A stretch of DNA of 49,847 nucleotides, taken from positions 1 to 49,847 of the forward strand of contig JAPOST010000138.1 of NCBI GenBank assembly GCA_026709535.1, in the 5' to 3' direction. Made by a program: the position numbers and the translations under genes. Shown here in pieces: positions 47,588 through 49,847 of the stretch. Source of the DNA: Rhodospirillaceae bacterium. Its GTDB lineage: Bacteria > Pseudomonadota > Alphaproteobacteria > Bin65. Each line of letters begins with the position of its first letter. The first letter of the stretch is position 1. The notes beneath the pieces were generated by a model. That model did not search any database and was not told the origin of the DNA. It saw only the letters and a list, made by a program, of their open reading frames with translations.

Positions 47588-48124
47588 ATGTCGTCGTCGG
47601 CGTCCGAATCCATGGCAGAAAGGACCGGTCTGAGGGAGGGTGCGGCGCGGGTATTCTCGCTTGCCGCTGCGATCTTTCTCGTCTTCATGATGATCTTCAC
47701 CACATTGTCGGTGACGCTGCGCTATGTGGCGAACTGGACCGGGGAAAATGACGTCGACATCATGGTGTGGGCCTTTGCAACCTGCATCTTCATTGCCTTG
47801 CCTGCGGTGACCTTGAGGGACGAACACGTGGTGGTTGATCTCATTGATCACATCGCTCCAAAACGGACCGTGATGGTCATGCGTTGGTGCGGGCTGCTGC
47901 TGGTCATGATCTTTCTCGCGATCTCGTTCTACAAGGCCGTGCCGGTTGCTCTGGAAAAGATGGAGTTTGGCGAAACCACCATGTCTCTGGACATCAATCG
48001 GTTCTGGTATTGGCTCCCCATGCTTGTCGGTTTGGCCTGCGCTACTCTGGCCGCAGTCGTGGTTGCCCTTTCATGGTGGCGCGCAGGAGTCCCCGACCAG
48101 AGTGAGTCTGGCCAGCCTTCCTGA
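47588..48124 (+). CDS. TRAP transporter small permease (DctQ family)
   Basis: A 178-residue protein with four membrane segments, starting 1 base after dctP. Seen: AAIFLVFMMIFTTLSVTLRY, VDIMVWAFATCIFIALPAVTLRDEHVVVD (the W-x-F...R-x-x-H-V-V-V-D pattern of DctQ), and a C-terminal WLPMLVGLACATLAAVVVALSW. It forms the small half of the sodium-driven TRAP permease with DctM. Confidence 0.9.
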   Translation: MSSSASESMAERTGLREGAARVFSLAAAIFLVFMMIFTTLSVTLRYVANWTGENDVDIMVWAFATCIFIALPAVTLRDEHVVVDLIDHIAPKRTVMVMRWCGLLLVMIFLAISFYKAVPVALEKMEFGETTMSLDINRFWYWLPMLVGLACATLAAVVVALSWWRAGVPDQSESGQPS

Positions 48125-48140
48125 CGGATGACAAGCCAAC

Positions 48141-49448
48141 GTGTCGGGTGAACTGTACGGGCTGCTTGGGCTGCTGGTCGTTCTGGCGATGATTCTGGTC
48201 CGGGTCCCGGTCGGAGCAGCACTCGGGATCACCGGCCTGCTGGGCTACATGGCGATGGACGGATGGCGAAATGCCGGGCTCGTGGCAGGGCAGACTTCAT
48301 CTTACCTTGTGGCCGAAGACGCCTATGGCCTTACAGTCGTGCCGCTGTTTATCCTCATGGGTGTGGTGGCGACGAAATCCGGGATGTCCGGCGACTTGTA
48401 CCGCGCTGCCAACGCTCTTTTCAGTGGCCTGCGTGGTGCTCTGGCGATGGGAACAATCGGGGCCTGCGCCGGCTTCGGCGCGATCTGTGGTTCGTCATTG
48501 GCGACGGCGGCCACCATGTCTCGCGTATCGATCCCGGAGATGCGCAAATACGGCTATGACGAGGCGCTGGCGACCGGCACCGTAGCATCCGGCGGGACTT
48601 TGGGCATCCTGATTCCGCCATCGGTGATCTTGATATTCTATGCCATCATTGCCGAGGCGAGCGTACCGGAGCTGTTTGCTGCGGCCCTGTTACCGGGTCT
48701 GGCACTGGCGGCCCTGCATGTCCTGGTGATCGCCATCATCGGCAAGCTCTGGCCGGAGCGGCTCCCTAAAATGCCCGGTTTGGCCTGGGTCGATCGGTTG
48801 AAACCGATTGCAGGCCTCTGGAAGATTGCCTTGCTGTTTGCGATCGCCGTCGGAGGCATTTATCTCGGCATTTTCAGTCCCACCGAGGCGGCAGCGGTCA
48901 GTGCGCTTTGCGCAATCCTGATCGCTGTATTCACGCGATCGCTAGACTGGGCAGGCTTTCGCACCTGTGTCGGCGAGACCGTCTCGGCCACCGCGATGCT
49001 GTTCTTCATTGTACTGGGTGCGTTCATGTTCAAGGAGTTCATGGTGCTGACCCAGTTGCCGAATGCAGTCACGGATATCTTTGGGGCGGGAGAACTGCAC
49101 CCATGGCTGGTCGTGTTGCTGATGCTGGTGGTGTACTTGATCCTGGGGTGTTTTCTTGACGGGCTCAGCATGATCCTGATTACCGTGCCGGTCTTCCTGC
49201 CGTTAGCCGAAGGGATTGGCTACGACAAGGTATGGTTCGGGATATTCGTCGTCGTCGTCGCGGAAGTTGGCCTGATCACGCCGCCGGTCGGCATGAACAT
49301 CTTCGTCATCCGGGCCCAGATGCCGGATATCCGGTTGGGCGCTGTCTATCGAGGCATCGTTCCCTTTCTGTTTGCCGATGCTGCGCTCATCTCATTACTG
49401 GTTCTGATCCCGGGGTTGGCCCTATGGCTGCCGCGCTTGCTGTATTGA
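48141..49448 (+). CDS. TRAP transporter large permease (DctM family)
   Basis: A 435-residue, about twelve-helix transport subunit from GTG 48141. Seen: VRVPVGAALGITGLLGY, VPLFILMGVVATKSGM, GAICGSSLATAATMSRVSIPEM, TVASGGTLGILIPPSVILI, and VAEVGLITPPVGMNIFVI, all DctM hallmarks. It completes dctPQM, a sodium-coupled uptake system for a small organic acid. No enzyme gene is attached, so the solute cannot be guessed from context. Confidence 0.93.
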   Translation: MSGELYGLLGLLVVLAMILVRVPVGAALGITGLLGYMAMDGWRNAGLVAGQTSSYLVAEDAYGLTVVPLFILMGVVATKSGMSGDLYRAANALFSGLRGALAMGTIGACAGFGAICGSSLATAATMSRVSIPEMRKYGYDEALATGTVASGGTLGILIPPSVILIFYAIIAEASVPELFAAALLPGLALAALHVLVIAIIGKLWPERLPKMPGLAWVDRLKPIAGLWKIALLFAIAVGGIYLGIFSPTEAAAVSALCAILIAVFTRSLDWAGFRTCVGETVSATAMLFFIVLGAFMFKEFMVLTQLPNAVTDIFGAGELHPWLVVLLMLVVYLILGCFLDGLSMILITVPVFLPLAEGIGYDKVWFGIFVVVVAEVGLITPPVGMNIFVIRAQMPDIRLGAVYRGIVPFLFADAALISLLVLIPGLALWLPRLLY

Positions 49449-49620
49449 TCCTGAAGTTTTCCTGAAGGGTAGGGCGGCCGAGTCGAAGGGTTTTCGCGTT
49501 ACCGGATTCGGGCGCCGGGCTTTGACGGTCGGCGCCAGTTGGCGGGTGATCTTCCGGTTCGAGGAGAGCTTTGCCGCCAATGTCGACCATCTGGATTATT
49601 ATCAGGAATGCAATGCCCAT
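49444..49620 (+). pseudogene. HigB-type toxin remnant (C-terminal part)
   Basis: The frame through 49525-49584 reads [20 protein letters not shown] followed by LDYY, which matches the C-terminal strand pair of HigB/RelE-type toxins (consensus NWRVTFRFE ... VDLVDYH). The part before it has no toxin similarity, so only the last third survives. It lies just before a HigA-like remnant, the normal order. Confidence 0.6.
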
Positions 49621-49847
49621 GCTGATGCATAATCCGCCCCATCCTGGCGCCGTCATCCAATGTCAGTGCCTTGGGCTTGCGGTGATTGAGGCTGCGAAGG
49701 GGCTCGCAGTCTCCCGAAACACGCTGTCGTTGCAGCTCAAAGGCACTCGCCCGAGATGGTCATCCGGCTGTCGGAAGCCTTCGGCGACAGCCCCGAAAGC
49801 TGCTGGGGCGGGAACGGCCGTCACCGACACCCAAGGCTGTCCCGGAG
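49613..49847 (+). pseudogene. HigA-type antitoxin remnant, frameshifted
   Basis: From ATG 49613 the frame reads [20 protein letters not shown] and [20 protein letters not shown], the start of HigA antitoxins (MHNPPHPGE..., helix-turn-helix AAKxLGVSRxTLS). After LKGTRP the frame is lost; [18 protein letters not shown] continues in another frame at about 49755-49806. The gene runs off the window end. It is a decayed antitoxin. Confidence 0.7.

Overview
The window looks like a piece of chromosome from an alphaproteobacterium, probably Rhodospirillales-like. The case rests on gene order and protein type: pyrB-pyrC-plsY-topA in one row with the HxH-less PyrC common in this class, folP-glmM-thiD, DinB with an N-terminal zinc ribbon, and rpmG beside an S41 protease. 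By eye it is moderately GC-rich. Recognisable genes cover only about 79% of the window. There are many 300-1300 base gaps, insertion-sequence scars and broken toxin-antitoxin genes, which suggests a genome that is rearranging and losing genes. No classical transcription-factor gene is present.

Layout. 0-9.9 kb: an FMN reductase, then a tightly coupled catabolic cluster (aconitase-type large and small subunits, an isocitrate-lyase-family C-C lyase, hydantoinase B, hydantoinase A, an isochorismatase-fold hydrolase without its cysteine, an EamA permease). 9.9-14.2 kb: two copies of a dispersed ~190 bp repeat bracket an SbtA/SbtB-type bicarbonate transporter and PII-like pair and a DedA/ATP-grasp pair. 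14.2-15.5 kb: cobC-cobS on the minus strand. 16-19.3 kb: thiolase, NTF2-like, RidA, FAD amine/amino-acid oxidase. 19.8-24.6 kb: folP-glmM-thiD, then convergent dinB. 24.7-26.06 kb: back-to-back remnants of IS1380- and IS5-family transposases. 26.1-35.1 kb, minus strand: rpmG (56 codons), a CtpA-like protease, a silent 1.3 kb, topA, plsY, pyrC-like, pyrB. 35.5-38.9 kb, minus strand: a tandem EamA pair and a CaiB-type CoA transferase. 39.3-44.0 kb: DUF429 protein, Tat-type alpha/beta hydrolase, a shortened DUF1778 antitoxin, maleylacetoacetate isomerase, guaB. 44.5-49.4 kb: guaA and a complete TRAP transporter dctPQM. The right end holds a decayed HigB/HigA module.

How the genes may work together. 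The first cluster has the parts to open a cyclic imide or lactam with ATP (HyuAB), hydrate or isomerise an unsaturated dicarboxylate (aconitase-type pair) and split it into pyruvate plus a short acid (lyase). This resembles the end of the Eubacterium barkeri nicotinate pathway (2,3-dimethylmalate dehydratase plus lyase), but the substrate here is not known. The RidA/oxidase pair fits imine-producing amine or D-amino-acid oxidation. TRAP, EamA, CoA-transferase and thiolase genes point to a heterotroph using small organic acids. Everything here comes from reading the sequence; family names are from motif recognition and no search was run.
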